The notes beneath the pieces were generated by a model, which saw only the letters and a list, made by a program, of their open reading frames with translations, did not search any database and had not been told where the DNA came from. A DNA stretch of 64,000 bases from NCBI GenBank assembly GCA_023957245.1, contig JAMLHJ010000009.1:1-64000 (forward strand), given 5' to 3'. The DNA comes from Chitinophagales bacterium (GTDB lineage Bacteria > Bacteroidota > Bacteroidia > Chitinophagales > JADIYW01). This document shows, piece by piece, positions 55,995 through 64,000 of the stretch; within the stretch, counting starts at the first letter, position 1, and each line of letters begins with the position of its first letter. Position numbers and translations under genes: made by a program.

Positions 55995-57017
55995 TTAATT
56001 CATTAAACGGTAAACCAATTCCAACATCAATTCTCTTTCATTCATATTTTTATTCCCAATCCCTTTTGAGCGACCATCATAATCTGCTAAAAGAGTAATG
56101 GCTTGTTCAGATTTTTGAGCAGAATAATATCTTGAGGCAGACTTAACACCTTTGACACGATAATATCCACCTAAAACTTTATTAAGATGAGTATCATTGC
56201 GCCTTTCATCGGGCGAAAGTTGGTAATACAGCCAAAGATTGGAAAAGAAAGAATACAATGTTCCTATTACTAAAGGGAGTGGACCAGATTTGGGGTTTTT
56301 AGAAAAATAATCTATAATCTGAACAGCTTTTGCAATATTAAAATCTTGGATAGCATTTGACAATTCAAATACATTATAATCCTTAGAAACTCCAATATAT
56401 TTTTCAATAATATCCGCACTAATCTCTGTTCCTTGCGTAAGAACAAGACTTATTTTTTCCAATTCATTGATAATTCGCTGAAGATTATTGCCAATATTGT
56501 CAGAAATAATTGAAGCATTAGTATCGCTAATAGAAAGCCCCATACCCTCAATCTGTCTTTTCACCCAAGGCATCAATTCTTCCTCTTTGATTTTAACCGA
56601 TTCAAAATAGGCACTATTTGCAATTATCTTTTTAGTAACATCCCATCTTTTATCTAAGGTTTTATGTTTAAACAATATCACTAATACAGTTGATGTTAAT
56701 GGATTTTTAAGATAAGCTTCTAATATTTCCCATTGTTCTTTTCGGGCTATTGATTGTGCTTCTCTCAATATCACCAATCTTCTTTCTGAAAAAACAGGAT
56801 ATTGATTACAATTAGAAATCACCTCACGTAAATCACTGATATCTTTACCATATAAAATTGTCTGATTGAAATCTGCTTCTCCTGGTTGAAGTACAGTAGA
56901 TAAAATCATTTTTTCAATTTCATCAATAAAAAAAGACTCTTCACCAGCTAAAAAATATACTGGCGAAAATTTTCCTCCTTTAATATCATTGACAATTTGC
57001 TGAAAGCTCAAAACCAT
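55995..57017 (-). CDS. holA: DNA polymerase III subunit delta
   Basis: A 340-residue protein with the HolA N-terminal pattern (SPVYFLAGEESFFIDEI), an AAA+-like nucleotide-binding core without a functional Walker A, and the C-terminal helical clamp-loader collar. It opens the sliding clamp in the clamp-loader complex. The downstream MCE lipoprotein starts 4 bases after it; porT precedes it by 3 bases. Confidence 0.88.
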   Translation of the reverse strand: MVLSFQQIVNDIKGGKFSPVYFLAGEESFFIDEIEKMILSTVLQPGEADFNQTILYGKDISDLREVISNCNQYPVFSERRLVILREAQSIARKEQWEILEAYLKNPLTSTVLVILFKHKTLDKRWDVTKKIIANSAYFESVKIKEEELMPWVKRQIEGMGLSISDTNASIISDNIGNNLQRIINELEKISLVLTQGTEISADIIEKYIGVSKDYNVFELSNAIQDFNIAKAVQIIDYFSKNPKSGPLPLVIGTLYSFFSNLWLYYQLSPDERRNDTHLNKVLGGYYRVKGVKSASRYYSAQKSEQAITLLADYDGRSKGIGNKNMNERELMLELVYRLMN

Positions 57018-57019
57018 AC

Positions 57020-57754
57020 CTAACCTTCAAAATTGATTGAAAATAAAAACATTCTTGTCCTCAAGCCACCGATAACATTAGAAAAACTCAAATTAGGATC
57101 TGCAACATGAACATTGATTAGCCCATTAGAAACTTTAAATTCTGGTGCCAAAATAAACAAAGGAAAATGAATTTCAAAGCCCACTCCATAATCTACCGAC
57201 CAATCATGTCGTGACAATTTCACTAAGTCTTCTGCCCTTCGAGCCTTGGAATTAGATGCCATATCATAGCCATATTTCATTCCTGCAAAAGCATAAACTT
57301 TAAAATCTCTTATCGGGTCTGACTTAAATTTTATCTGCATTGGAGCTTCTACAATAATAGATTCTAGCTTCTTTTCTGCATTGTTGCCCAATCCTTCTCG
57401 AATATCATATACCAGATATTTTTCTGCAAATGCGACTCCTGGAATAACACGGAATTCAAAGTTTTTGGATAGATGAATACTTCCTAAAATACTCAGATTA
57501 AACCCTGGACCTGCCTTCGAATTGACACCCAAAATACTATCATTATAAGTAAAATTATCATTGTGCCTGATTTTAAAATCTGACACATTAAAACCGACAT
57601 GAATACCAAAATGGAAAAATCGCTTTTTAAATTTTGCATCATTAATAGCCACCCTATCCTGAGCTTGAGCTATTATCGGCAATAGAAAAACAAAGAATAA
57701 AATTATTTTATTGCTTCGTAAATAGTGCTGATTCCAAATGTGAGTGATGTGCAT
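57020..57754 (-). CDS. porT: T9SS outer-membrane protein PorT-like
   Basis: A 244-residue outer-membrane beta-barrel protein with a signal segment (NKIILFFVFLLPIIAQAQ). Barrel strands include FHFGIHVGFNVSDFKI near the start, as in PorT. The ubiE-porT order is often seen in Bacteroidota. The only ATG in frame (57754) lies 52 bases inside the end of ubiE, so the two genes overlap. PorT is required for type IX secretion. Confidence 0.8.
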   Translation of the reverse strand: MHITHIWNQHYLRSNKIILFFVFLLPIIAQAQDRVAINDAKFKKRFFHFGIHVGFNVSDFKIRHNDNFTYNDSILGVNSKAGPGFNLSILGSIHLSKNFEFRVIPGVAFAEKYLVYDIREGLGNNAEKKLESIIVEAPMQIKFKSDPIRDFKVYAFAGMKYGYDMASNSKARRAEDLVKLSRHDWSVDYGVGFEIHFPLFILAPEFKVSNGLINVHVADPNLSFSNVIGGLRTRMFLFSINFEG

Positions 57755-58437
57755 CTTACTGACTTAAATCCTGTCTCTTTTAATTTATTTGCAAATACGC
57801 TTCCATCAGGGAAAGCTCTGACTGACTCTGGGAGATATGTATAAGCTCTCGAATCTTTAGATATTAATTTCCCTATAAATGGTAAAACCTTAGTAAAATA
57901 GAAAAAATATATCTGTTTGAAAAACCAATTTGATGGTTTGGAAAACTCTAAAACCACTAATGGTGCATCTGGCTTCAAAACCCTATACATCTCAGAAAGT
58001 CCTTTGTCCAAATTTTGATAATTTCTCACTCCAAAAGCAACGGTAATAGCATCAAAAGTATTGTCTTCAAAATGAATATTTTCAGAATCGCCATATTCCA
58101 ATTGAATGACATTATCAACTTTCAGGTCTTTAATTTTCTGTTTCCCCTTTTCGAGCATACCTTCAGAAATATCAATACCAGTAATCTTCTGAGCTTTGGT
58201 TTTCAATAAAGCAATTGCCAAATCACCTGTTCCAGTAGCTACGTCAAGAATAGATTTAGGATGAAATCTATTGACAATTTTCACCACTTTTCTTCTCCAC
58301 AACTTATCTATTCCCATAGACAAGAAATGGTTTAGAAAATCATAATTTCCAGCAATATTGTTAAACATTGTGGCGACTTCCTTTTTTTTCTCATTCTGTT
58401 CACCTCCATATGGAGTAACAGCTTTTGTATTTGACAT
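57703..58437 (-). CDS. menG: Demethylmenaquinone methyltransferase
   Basis: A 244-residue UbiE/MenG enzyme with the opening block VATMFNNIAGNYDFLN, the SAM motif DVATGTGDLA (65-74), and conserved SKDSRAYTYLPES. It methylates demethylmenaquinone to menaquinone, the respiratory quinone of Bacteroidota that would also feed the cbb3 chain. Its promoter is shared head-to-head with engB. Confidence 0.93.
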   Translation of the reverse strand: MSNTKAVTPYGGEQNEKKKEVATMFNNIAGNYDFLNHFLSMGIDKLWRRKVVKIVNRFHPKSILDVATGTGDLAIALLKTKAQKITGIDISEGMLEKGKQKIKDLKVDNVIQLEYGDSENIHFEDNTFDAITVAFGVRNYQNLDKGLSEMYRVLKPDAPLVVLEFSKPSNWFFKQIYFFYFTKVLPFIGKLISKDSRAYTYLPESVRAFPDGSVFANKLKETGFKSVRCTSLTFGISTIYEAIK

Positions 58438-58457
58438 TCAAAATTAATTTGGTTCTG

Positions 58458-58465
58458 CAAAATTA
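58458..58465 (-). promoter_or_regulatory. -7 element of menG
   Basis: The minus strand reads TAATTTTG, an exact -7 match, about 21 bases before the menG ATG. It lies 30 bases from the oppositely oriented engB element. Confidence 0.45.
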
Positions 58466-58487
58466 CAAGATTGAAGCATTAAGAGTG

Positions 58488-58495
58488 TACCTTTG
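58488..58495 (+). promoter_or_regulatory. -7 element of engB
   Basis: TACCTTTG is an exact -7 match 15 bases before the engB start codon, so the mRNA leader would be about ten bases. No TTTG is present at the -33 distance; TTG at 58471 is too close. Confidence 0.45.
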
Positions 58496-58509
58496 TATAA
58501 AGATTAATC

Positions 58510-59121
58510 GTGAATCCAGTAAAAGATGCTCAATTTGTAGGTAGTTTTTCAAAAACAGAAGGTTGTCCAGACGTTGATATACCCGAATATGCATTTATCG
58601 GCAGATCAAATGTAGGGAAATCTTCTCTCGTCAATCTGATAACAGGAAGAACAGGATTAGCTAAAGTATCGGGAACTCCTGGGAAAACTCAGTTACTCAA
58701 TTTCTTCAAAATCAATCATTCATGGCATCTTGTCGATTTACCTGGATATGGATATGCTAGAGTTTCCAAAACGACAAGAGCAGAATTTGGAAAATTAATC
58801 AGACATTATCTAAAAAATAGAAAGCAGCTAACCAATCTATTTGTTCTGCTTGATGGAAGTATAGGACCTCAAAAAATCGATATGGAATTCCTTCAATGGC
58901 TTGGGCAAGAAGGCATACCTTTTTCTATCATTTACACCAAAACAGATAAAGAAAATCAGAATGTTATATCAAAAAACATTCAAACCATTAAAAAGAGAAT
59001 CCTGCAAGATTGGGAAGCAATGCCACTACAGTTTGCTACTTCATCAACAAAAGGAAGAGGTCGTGAAGAAATACTTGATTATATCGAACAAATCAACCGT
59101 CAGCTCTCAGAAGAGGAATAA
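58510..59121 (+). CDS. engB: Ribosome biogenesis GTPase EngB (YsxC)
   Basis: A 203-residue GTPase of the TrmE-Era-EngA-YihA class. G1 is GRSNVGKS (31-38), G3 is DLPGYG and G4 is TKTDK. EngB assists assembly of the large ribosomal subunit. The start is a GTG at 58510 (MNPVKDAQF); no ATG is in frame nearby. It sits 73 bases from the divergent menG gene. Confidence 0.93.
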   Translation: MNPVKDAQFVGSFSKTEGCPDVDIPEYAFIGRSNVGKSSLVNLITGRTGLAKVSGTPGKTQLLNFFKINHSWHLVDLPGYGYARVSKTTRAEFGKLIRHYLKNRKQLTNLFVLLDGSIGPQKIDMEFLQWLGQEGIPFSIIYTKTDKENQNVISKNIQTIKKRILQDWEAMPLQFATSSTKGRGREEILDYIEQINRQLSEEE

Positions 59122-59195
59122 TATATTTTCAATATTCTGTAATATTTTATACATTTTAGCATGTAAATTGCATCTTGTTTTTAAACACTATAATT

Positions 59196-59933
59196 ATGAA
59201 AAACAAACACCTAGTAATCGGAATATTTACATTGCTGACAGTAGCAGTAGGAACTTACATTCTTGGCAATGCATATAAATACAAATTCAAGTCTAGCCAG
59301 ACAATTACCGTAACAGGAAATGCTAAAATTGATTTTGAATCAGATATTGTCAAATGGAACGCCACCTTTTCAAAAGTGAATTTTGACTTAAAAACAGCAT
59401 CAGAACAACTGAAAAAAGATAAAGAAATCATCAATAATTATCTAATCTCTAAAGGTATTAGCGAAAAAGAAATAAGATTTGGTGCTGTAGATATTTATAA
59501 AGATTACCAAAACATTTATGATGAAAACACTGGAAGAAACTATTCCAAATTCACAGGATATAATCTTTCTCAAAATGTGAGCATAGCATCTAATCAATTG
59601 AATAAAGTAGATAATATCTCAAGAGAAATCTCTGATTTGATATCTCAAGGCGTCGAACTAAGTTCACAACCTGCCAACTATTATTTTTCCAAATTGGAAG
59701 ATTTGAAATTAAAATTAATTTCAAGTGCTGCTGAAAATGCTAGAATACGCGCTGAGAATATTGCTCAACAAGCCAATTCAAAATTAGGAGAGCTAGTAAA
59801 AGCTGACTTAGGAGTTTTTCAAATCACTGGACAAAATGATGATGAAGACTACTCGTATGGAGGTGTATTCAATACTACATCAAGAAGTAAAACAGCCAAT
59901 GTCACTGTGAAGATGAATTTTAGAAGCAACTAA
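59196..59933 (+). CDS. SIMPL domain protein
   Basis: A 245-residue protein with an N-terminal signal anchor (about 4-23) and a SIMPL (DUF541) domain, seen as ITVTGNAKIDFESDIVKWNATF at the start and ending near MNF. SIMPL proteins are exported and have been linked to oxidative stress or envelope roles, without a defined reaction. The ATG at 59196 is preferred to 59175 because it opens directly with the signal segment. It converges with the PH-domain gene. Confidence 0.8.
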   Translation: MKNKHLVIGIFTLLTVAVGTYILGNAYKYKFKSSQTITVTGNAKIDFESDIVKWNATFSKVNFDLKTASEQLKKDKEIINNYLISKGISEKEIRFGAVDIYKDYQNIYDENTGRNYSKFTGYNLSQNVSIASNQLNKVDNISREISDLISQGVELSSQPANYYFSKLEDLKLKLISSAAENARIRAENIAQQANSKLGELVKADLGVFQITGQNDDEDYSYGGVFNTTSRSKTANVTVKMNFRSN

Positions 59934-59945
59934 ATTTGTTAGCTA

Positions 59946-60314
59946 TTAAATTTGTTCTTGAAATCTTTTTCTAAATTCAATAGGATTATTAATATTTGGA
60001 AAAGTTTCTCTAGAACCACCCGTGCCGATGATACTAATAGAACCATAGCCTAATATTCTACCTAAAACACTTTGATCGACATTGACACTCTCTATTTTTG
60101 AGAGGTTCATTTCAAAAGTATTTCGACTTATCAAACCTGTCTTGATAACAATACGTCTATTGGTAATCACAAACTCATCTGTATATCTTTTCAATATCGG
60201 AGCAATAAACAAGGTCAGAATCGCTTTGAGATTGAAAAAAATAATCCAATGATAAGTAGTTTCAAATTCTACTCTTTCATCTCTTAATAAATTATTATCG
60301 ACATAATGCCCCAT
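59946..60314 (-). CDS. Bacterial PH-domain membrane protein
   Basis: A 122-residue protein with one hydrophobic hairpin near residues 24-40 and a bacterial PH (YdbS/bPH2-type) domain: FVITNRRIVIKTGLISR, IESVNVDQSVLGRILGYGSI, IIGTGGS. Such domains act as small membrane-proximal modules without known enzymatic activity. It is the last gene in a leftward group with the GDYXXLXY and DUF2157 genes. Confidence 0.82.
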   Translation of the reverse strand: MGHYVDNNLLRDERVEFETTYHWIIFFNLKAILTLFIAPILKRYTDEFVITNRRIVIKTGLISRNTFEMNLSKIESVNVDQSVLGRILGYGSISIIGTGGSRETFPNINNPIEFRKRFQEQI

Positions 60315-60326
60315 CTTAAAAATCTT

Positions 60327-60926
60327 TTATTGTTTCTCTAAAATAGTATTTTTTTGAATAATATCATTAGTGTCTTTATACTTAGATGAGTGAAATTGAG
60401 TGGACTCAATCACAGCATCAATACTTTTTTCATCAATAATAATATCCATGACCACCATTTTTCCTTTATAAATTTTCACCTTCGCAAAAACTATGTTCCC
60501 TTTATCCTGCCAGCTATTCACTGCCTTTTCAATATCTTCTACTTTATTCTCATTGACAAAATATCCAGAACGAGGAATTATAAAATCCTCACCCATGTGT
60601 TCTAATAAAATATAATCATCTCGACCTATTGGAGGAATACTATCCAAATAATCAAGTTTAAGATTTTGATTTTCTTCTTGAATAAAAGTTGCATATACTT
60701 TTGTATTATAATTACTTAATGTTTTATCCTTAATCCAAAATAAATAGTCAAAATTCAAGTCCAAATATTTCCCCTTCATATAATGATTAGGATCTATCGG
60801 TCGAATTTTCAAATAGAAAGTTGCTCCATTTTTCACAATTTGTTCCTTATTCCATATCATCAATAATGGCACGCTCAATTGAGCTACCACCATCACAATT
60901 ATCGCTAATATCCAACTACGCTTCAT
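60327..60926 (-). CDS. GDYXXLXY-like domain membrane protein
   Basis: A 199-residue protein with one N-terminal membrane helix (about 5-22) and an extracytoplasmic domain. It carries a GKYLDLNFDY motif, a variant of the GDYXXLXY signature, and the second half has GRDDYILLEH. Such proteins regularly accompany DUF2157/DUF4401 membrane genes, as here: it overlaps the DUF2157 gene by 11 bases. Function unknown; a partnership with the DUF2157 protein is likely. Confidence 0.75.
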   Translation of the reverse strand: MKRSWILAIIVMVVAQLSVPLLMIWNKEQIVKNGATFYLKIRPIDPNHYMKGKYLDLNFDYLFWIKDKTLSNYNTKVYATFIQEENQNLKLDYLDSIPPIGRDDYILLEHMGEDFIIPRSGYFVNENKVEDIEKAVNSWQDKGNIVFAKVKIYKGKMVVMDIIIDEKSIDAVIESTQFHSSKYKDTNDIIQKNTILEKQ

Positions 60927-62184
60927 GTGACTTTTTTCTTTTAAGGATATAAAGATTGAGAGCTAAAAAGCAGACTCCAGTCAAAATAAAAACAAAGCCT
61001 CGCAAGAAAAAACTTTGTCCAGTATCCAAAAATCTATAAAAAATAATAACACTAATCATCAACAATCCCATATTGGTTACAAATAAACTGTTATTATTAA
61101 CTCCTTGATAAATAATAAATAATACGACAACAATCACATAGATATTCATCAATAAATAACCTATTCCAGTAAAATAATTTAATAGAAACAATGGTAGAAA
61201 TGCAATAAATAAATAATTATAAAACTGAAGTAAATAAGCTCCTGACTTTTGTTTCAATAAGAAAATTGACGACAATAAAGTAATAATGATTGCCATAAAA
61301 AATGCTCTATTATTTAGAGTTTCAAAAAAACTGGCATCCTTCTGATAGATAAAATCATTCAACACTAAAATCAACATCACCAAATTCATTCCCAATAATC
61401 CTATCCATCTCAAAGGAAACGTAATTTTTAGGTGATTTTCTATAAGCACATTATTAGATAAAATAAAGAACAACTGAAACAACATAAAATAGGAAAGAGA
61501 TATAAAATACTCAGCATCCCCATCAGCATTAAATTTTATCAATGCCAACAACAAAGAAATGATAAACAAATAAATCACTCCTCTATTAAATAGTTTACCT
61601 GCATTAGCCTTACAATCTTGCCAATAATACCAAAGAATACTCCCAAATATTGGCCAAAACAAAAAAGAAGGATAAATAACATCATCATTTCTTGAAGAGG
61701 CAAACAAGAAAACTATTGACAATATTAATGTAGCAATCATTGCCATTTGGGATTTCAACAAAAATACTATCGGCAAAACAAGCATCGTCCAAGTGAAATA
61801 AAATTGATTTTCATCTCCCAAAACATTATAAATCTGTCCTATCAAACCTATACATGCTCCGATTGCTATTATGAGAAAAGCTATTGCAGCTTCTCTCCAT
61901 ACTGTATTTTTTACAAATCCATAAATAGATAAAACCTGACCTAATATGACAATACTAAAAGCGATAAATGTCTGCAACCACCGAGGCATATTGTCCCAAT
62001 TGTGCGCAACTAGCAGTATCACACCCAAACCAATCAACACTGCCCCTATTATGCTGAATAGTATAAATGCGATATTGGGGTTTGCCTTACTTTTAGATTT
62101 ATAATACGCTCGAATATCATTTCCAACTTCAGCTGAAATAACACCCTTTTCTTGCAGTATATTTAAATCTTTTTCGATACTCAT
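60916..62184 (-). CDS. DUF2157 polytopic membrane protein
   Basis: A 422-residue protein with a cytoplasmic N-terminal helical segment (EKDLNILQEKGVIS, about 1-40, the DUF2157 signature) and then about 11-12 membrane helices. It is co-translated with the GDYXXLXY gene (11-base overlap). No reaction is known for the family. The basic C terminus (KRKKSH) is cytoplasmic by the positive-inside rule. Confidence 0.8.
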   Translation of the reverse strand: MSIEKDLNILQEKGVISAEVGNDIRAYYKSKSKANPNIAFILFSIIGAVLIGLGVILLVAHNWDNMPRWLQTFIAFSIVILGQVLSIYGFVKNTVWREAAIAFLIIAIGACIGLIGQIYNVLGDENQFYFTWTMLVLPIVFLLKSQMAMIATLILSIVFLFASSRNDDVIYPSFLFWPIFGSILWYYWQDCKANAGKLFNRGVIYLFIISLLLALIKFNADGDAEYFISLSYFMLFQLFFILSNNVLIENHLKITFPLRWIGLLGMNLVMLILVLNDFIYQKDASFFETLNNRAFFMAIIITLLSSIFLLKQKSGAYLLQFYNYLFIAFLPLFLLNYFTGIGYLLMNIYVIVVVLFIIYQGVNNNSLFVTNMGLLMISVIIFYRFLDTGQSFFLRGFVFILTGVCFLALNLYILKRKKSHEA

Positions 62185-63684
62185 CTATGATTCAATTCTG
62201 ATTTCGTATTTACCATACACTTTAAAAGTAGCGACATAGCCACCCTCCACCTTATTTAAAAGTATCATTTCAAAATTTGAACCGCCAATAACAGGTTTTC
62301 CTATCCAATCTGGAATCCATACTTCTGTTTCTCCCTCTGTTTCAGCTTCAGCAGTCAATTGAAAACGACCAGTATTGGTATCACTTGAAAATTTGGCTTG
62401 CTTTCCGTGAATAGCTATTGGTCTAGTTCTAGATAAGACTTTCAGAAAAATATCATTTCTTACTCCAGTATATTGCCCTAATGCATTCAACTCCATCAGA
62501 TGTAAAGATTTGTCTTCATAATTTCCATTCCATTCTACTCCGTGAGGATCGCCAGGAGCTTGTGCCCACTGCCAATAGGTACTACCCATCAAATATTTAT
62601 CTTCTTGCTGAGCAAATCTTTTTACTTTCTCTACTGCTACTGACGGTTCGCTATAAACTCCCCATTCGCCAATAAAACAAGGAGTCTGATAAGAATCTGC
62701 CAATCCTTTGTACAAAGAAAAACCTTGTTCTATTGTCAAAATATTAGAAATGACTTCAAAATAATTATGAGGTGCAAAAACAATATTTTTATCATAAGTA
62801 AAATTAGCTCCAGAGACTGACGGAATTTCTTGACCATTAAAAGTTACTGCAGGTTCAAAAAAGACCATTTTAATTTTGAGTCCAGAGTTTAATTCTGTTT
62901 GTCGAATTTGAGTAATCAATTTAGAATAAAAATTACTCAATTTTTGATGTTGATCATCTAAGTTTTTATATCCCAAACTCGGTTCATTTATCAAGTCATA
63001 AGCAATCAGATTTTCATGTTCGCCCAGCTCTTTGATTAAAAATATCCATGCAGTTATCAATGCATCCTGAATACCATCTTTATTGTCCCAAAGATTTTGC
63101 CACGCATGAAAAACTGCAGGTGTAGATTCTCTTGTTCCTGTCTGGCTACATACAGACGCACCATCAGTAAGACATGCCCATTGAGGTGCACCATCCCAAC
63201 CTTTTTGAGGATATGGACAATTATCGTCCGCTGTACTGAAAATAAATCTAGAATAAGCATCTTGGTGTAAATCCAAAATAACATCTATACCATATTTCTC
63301 AGCATCTCTAATTGTTTGCGATATTTTCTGGATATAATCTTGATTATACTTTCCCCTTTCTGGCTCCAATTGACTCCAATTGAATAACAAACGAATACAA
63401 TTAAACCCATAACTAGACATTATCTTGAATTGCTCAATGTCATGTTGAGCAGTTGCTGGTGCATTTACATTGCCTTGCCAATAATCTCCCAATACATTAT
63501 AATTGGCTCCTCTAAGTATAATTCGCCTCCCTTGATGATCAAAAATACCAGGTTGAAATCCTCTTTTAGAATAATATTTTCCCACTTGATATTCAATTTG
63601 AGGGGAAGAAGATTTCTCCTTTTTACAAGAATTTACAAAAACAAACAAGCTTATTAACAATATGCTAGCAAAAATTCTATTCAT
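62185..63684 (-). CDS. GH5-type glycoside hydrolase lipoprotein (endoglycoceramidase-like)
   Basis: A 499-residue lipoprotein (Cys20 in FVNSC). A TIM-barrel of glycoside hydrolase family 5 spans about 50-400, with ILRGANYNV, LDLHQDAYSR, acid/base Glu234 (LINEPSLG) and nucleophile Glu340 (FIGEWGVY). The DLHQD and GAPQWA features recall the endoglycoceramidase-like branch. A C-terminal beta domain (about 400-499) follows. It acts on glycans or glycolipids outside the cell. It directly precedes the DUF2157 gene (no gap), whose stretch is otherwise unrelated. Confidence 0.85.
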   Translation of the reverse strand: MNRIFASILLISLFVFVNSCKKEKSSSPQIEYQVGKYYSKRGFQPGIFDHQGRRIILRGANYNVLGDYWQGNVNAPATAQHDIEQFKIMSSYGFNCIRLLFNWSQLEPERGKYNQDYIQKISQTIRDAEKYGIDVILDLHQDAYSRFIFSTADDNCPYPQKGWDGAPQWACLTDGASVCSQTGTRESTPAVFHAWQNLWDNKDGIQDALITAWIFLIKELGEHENLIAYDLINEPSLGYKNLDDQHQKLSNFYSKLITQIRQTELNSGLKIKMVFFEPAVTFNGQEIPSVSGANFTYDKNIVFAPHNYFEVISNILTIEQGFSLYKGLADSYQTPCFIGEWGVYSEPSVAVEKVKRFAQQEDKYLMGSTYWQWAQAPGDPHGVEWNGNYEDKSLHLMELNALGQYTGVRNDIFLKVLSRTRPIAIHGKQAKFSSDTNTGRFQLTAEAETEGETEVWIPDWIGKPVIGGSNFEMILLNKVEGGYVATFKVYGKYEIRIES

Positions 63685-63758
63685 AGACTATTATTTATTT
63701 AATACATAAAGATAAACTTTATAAATTTTAGTAATTGTCAAAAAACAAATCTTCTCTC

Positions 63759-63788
63759 TTTGATTATATTGATTTAATGTTAAATTTG
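63759..63788 (+). promoter_or_regulatory. Promoter of the TonB-dependent receptor gene
   Basis: TTTG (63759-63762), 18 bases, then TAAATTTG (63781-63788) gives a full match to the Bacteroidota promoter at ideal spacing. The start would be near 63793, about 18 bases before the ATG at 63811. Confidence 0.65.
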
Positions 63789-63810
63789 GGTATAGTCTAA
63801 ATTAACTAAA

Positions 63811-64000
63811 ATGAAAAAAGCAATACTCTTTTTATTCGTTCTAAGCATATCTTTAAATGCATTTGCCCAAATCACAATAGTCGGTAAAGTAACAGATAAT
63901 TCCAAAGAGCCTTTAATTGGCGCCAATGTTTTATTTAAAGAAACAGGGCAAGGAACTATCACAGATTACGAAGGGAATTTTTCATTAGTCATCAATAAAA
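63811..64000 (+). CDS. SusC/TonB-dependent receptor-like protein, truncated at window edge
   Basis: Only the first 63 residues are present. A signal peptide (MKKAILFLFVLSISLNAFAQ) is followed by a carboxypeptidase-regulatory-like (CNA-B/plug-preceding) domain: VGKVTDNSKEPLIGANVLF and GTITDYEGNF. This start is typical of TonB-dependent receptors, including SusC types, but other proteins share the domain. It continues beyond base 64000. Next to the GH5 lipoprotein (divergent), it may form a glycan-uptake locus. Confidence 0.7.
   Translation, partial: MKKAILFLFVLSISLNAFAQITIVGKVTDNSKEPLIGANVLFKETGQGTITDYEGNFSLVINK

Overview
The window is a gene-dense, AT-rich chromosomal segment of a Bacteroidota bacterium. 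Several independent signs support this. It carries type IX secretion (T9SS) genes (PorQ-like, PorT-like and a cargo protein with a C-terminal sorting domain). Its cbb3 oxidase has CcoN and CcoO fused in one polypeptide. Several genes are preceded by the phylum's TTTG / TAnnTTTG promoter pattern, and Shine-Dalgarno sequences are mostly absent. It also has an LptD/OstA-like set of Bacteroidota type, a diaminopimelate dehydrogenase and the start of a SusC/TonB-dependent receptor. I cannot name a genus. No rRNA, tRNA, CRISPR array, transposase, integrase or phage gene is visible.

Layout. 1-600 is non-coding, with leftward promoters and a duplicated palindromic repeat. 605-3181 (-) is a porQ / PLP-dependent deaminase-like / GNAT run. 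3490-9580 (+) is a complete suf iron-sulfur assembly operon (sufB, C, D, S, E, a SufT-like DUF59 gene and a BrxA/B bacilliredoxin), with a promoter and a terminator. 9604-15702 holds an acyltransferase, an SDR enzyme, a methyltransferase, a second (IscS-type) cysteine desulfurase, a GlmM-type hexose mutase and a small membrane protein. 15759-22826 is an envelope cluster: lptD (-) divergent from amidase, MCE/MlaD and OstA/LptA-like genes (+). 22924-30827 holds a lipoprotein phosphatase/nuclease, a TPR protein, gyrA, an EVE protein, ddh and a T9SS cargo protein with internal tandem repeats. 31712-35071 (+) is a two-gene beta-oxidation operon (thiolase and FadJ-type fusion) behind a palindromic operator-like site. 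35159-37979 (-) holds pgpA, pgsA and ccmB-ccmC-ccmD. 38434-42804 (-) holds topA, a cyclophilin, an unknown protein and a nitrilase-family amidase. 43113-44373 holds a transglutaminase-like protein and a TRIC/YicG-type membrane protein.

44498-53126 (-) is the respiratory centrepiece: ccoI, ccoS, ccoNO, ccoQ, ccoP, ccoG, ccoH and a SafE-like membrane protein in one direction. The short ccoS and ccoQ genes are included. Two CRP/FNR-like palindromes and a -7 element lie upstream of ccoI. 53617-64000 holds a membrane-anchored 5'-nucleotidase, an MCE lipoprotein, holA, porT, menG/ubiE, engB, a SIMPL protein, a PH-domain / GDYXXLXY / DUF2157 cluster, a GH5 lipoprotein and the truncated start of a TonB-dependent receptor.

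Most of the window is conserved housekeeping and respiratory machinery, and I see no strong case for a wholly new defence or mobile system. The items most worth a second look are the OstA/LptA-like gene without a usable in-frame start (a one-base discrepancy in an A-run), the paired CRP-like sites before the cbb3 operon, the dispersed intergenic repeats, the tandem-repeat T9SS cargo protein and the orphan MCE lipoprotein.
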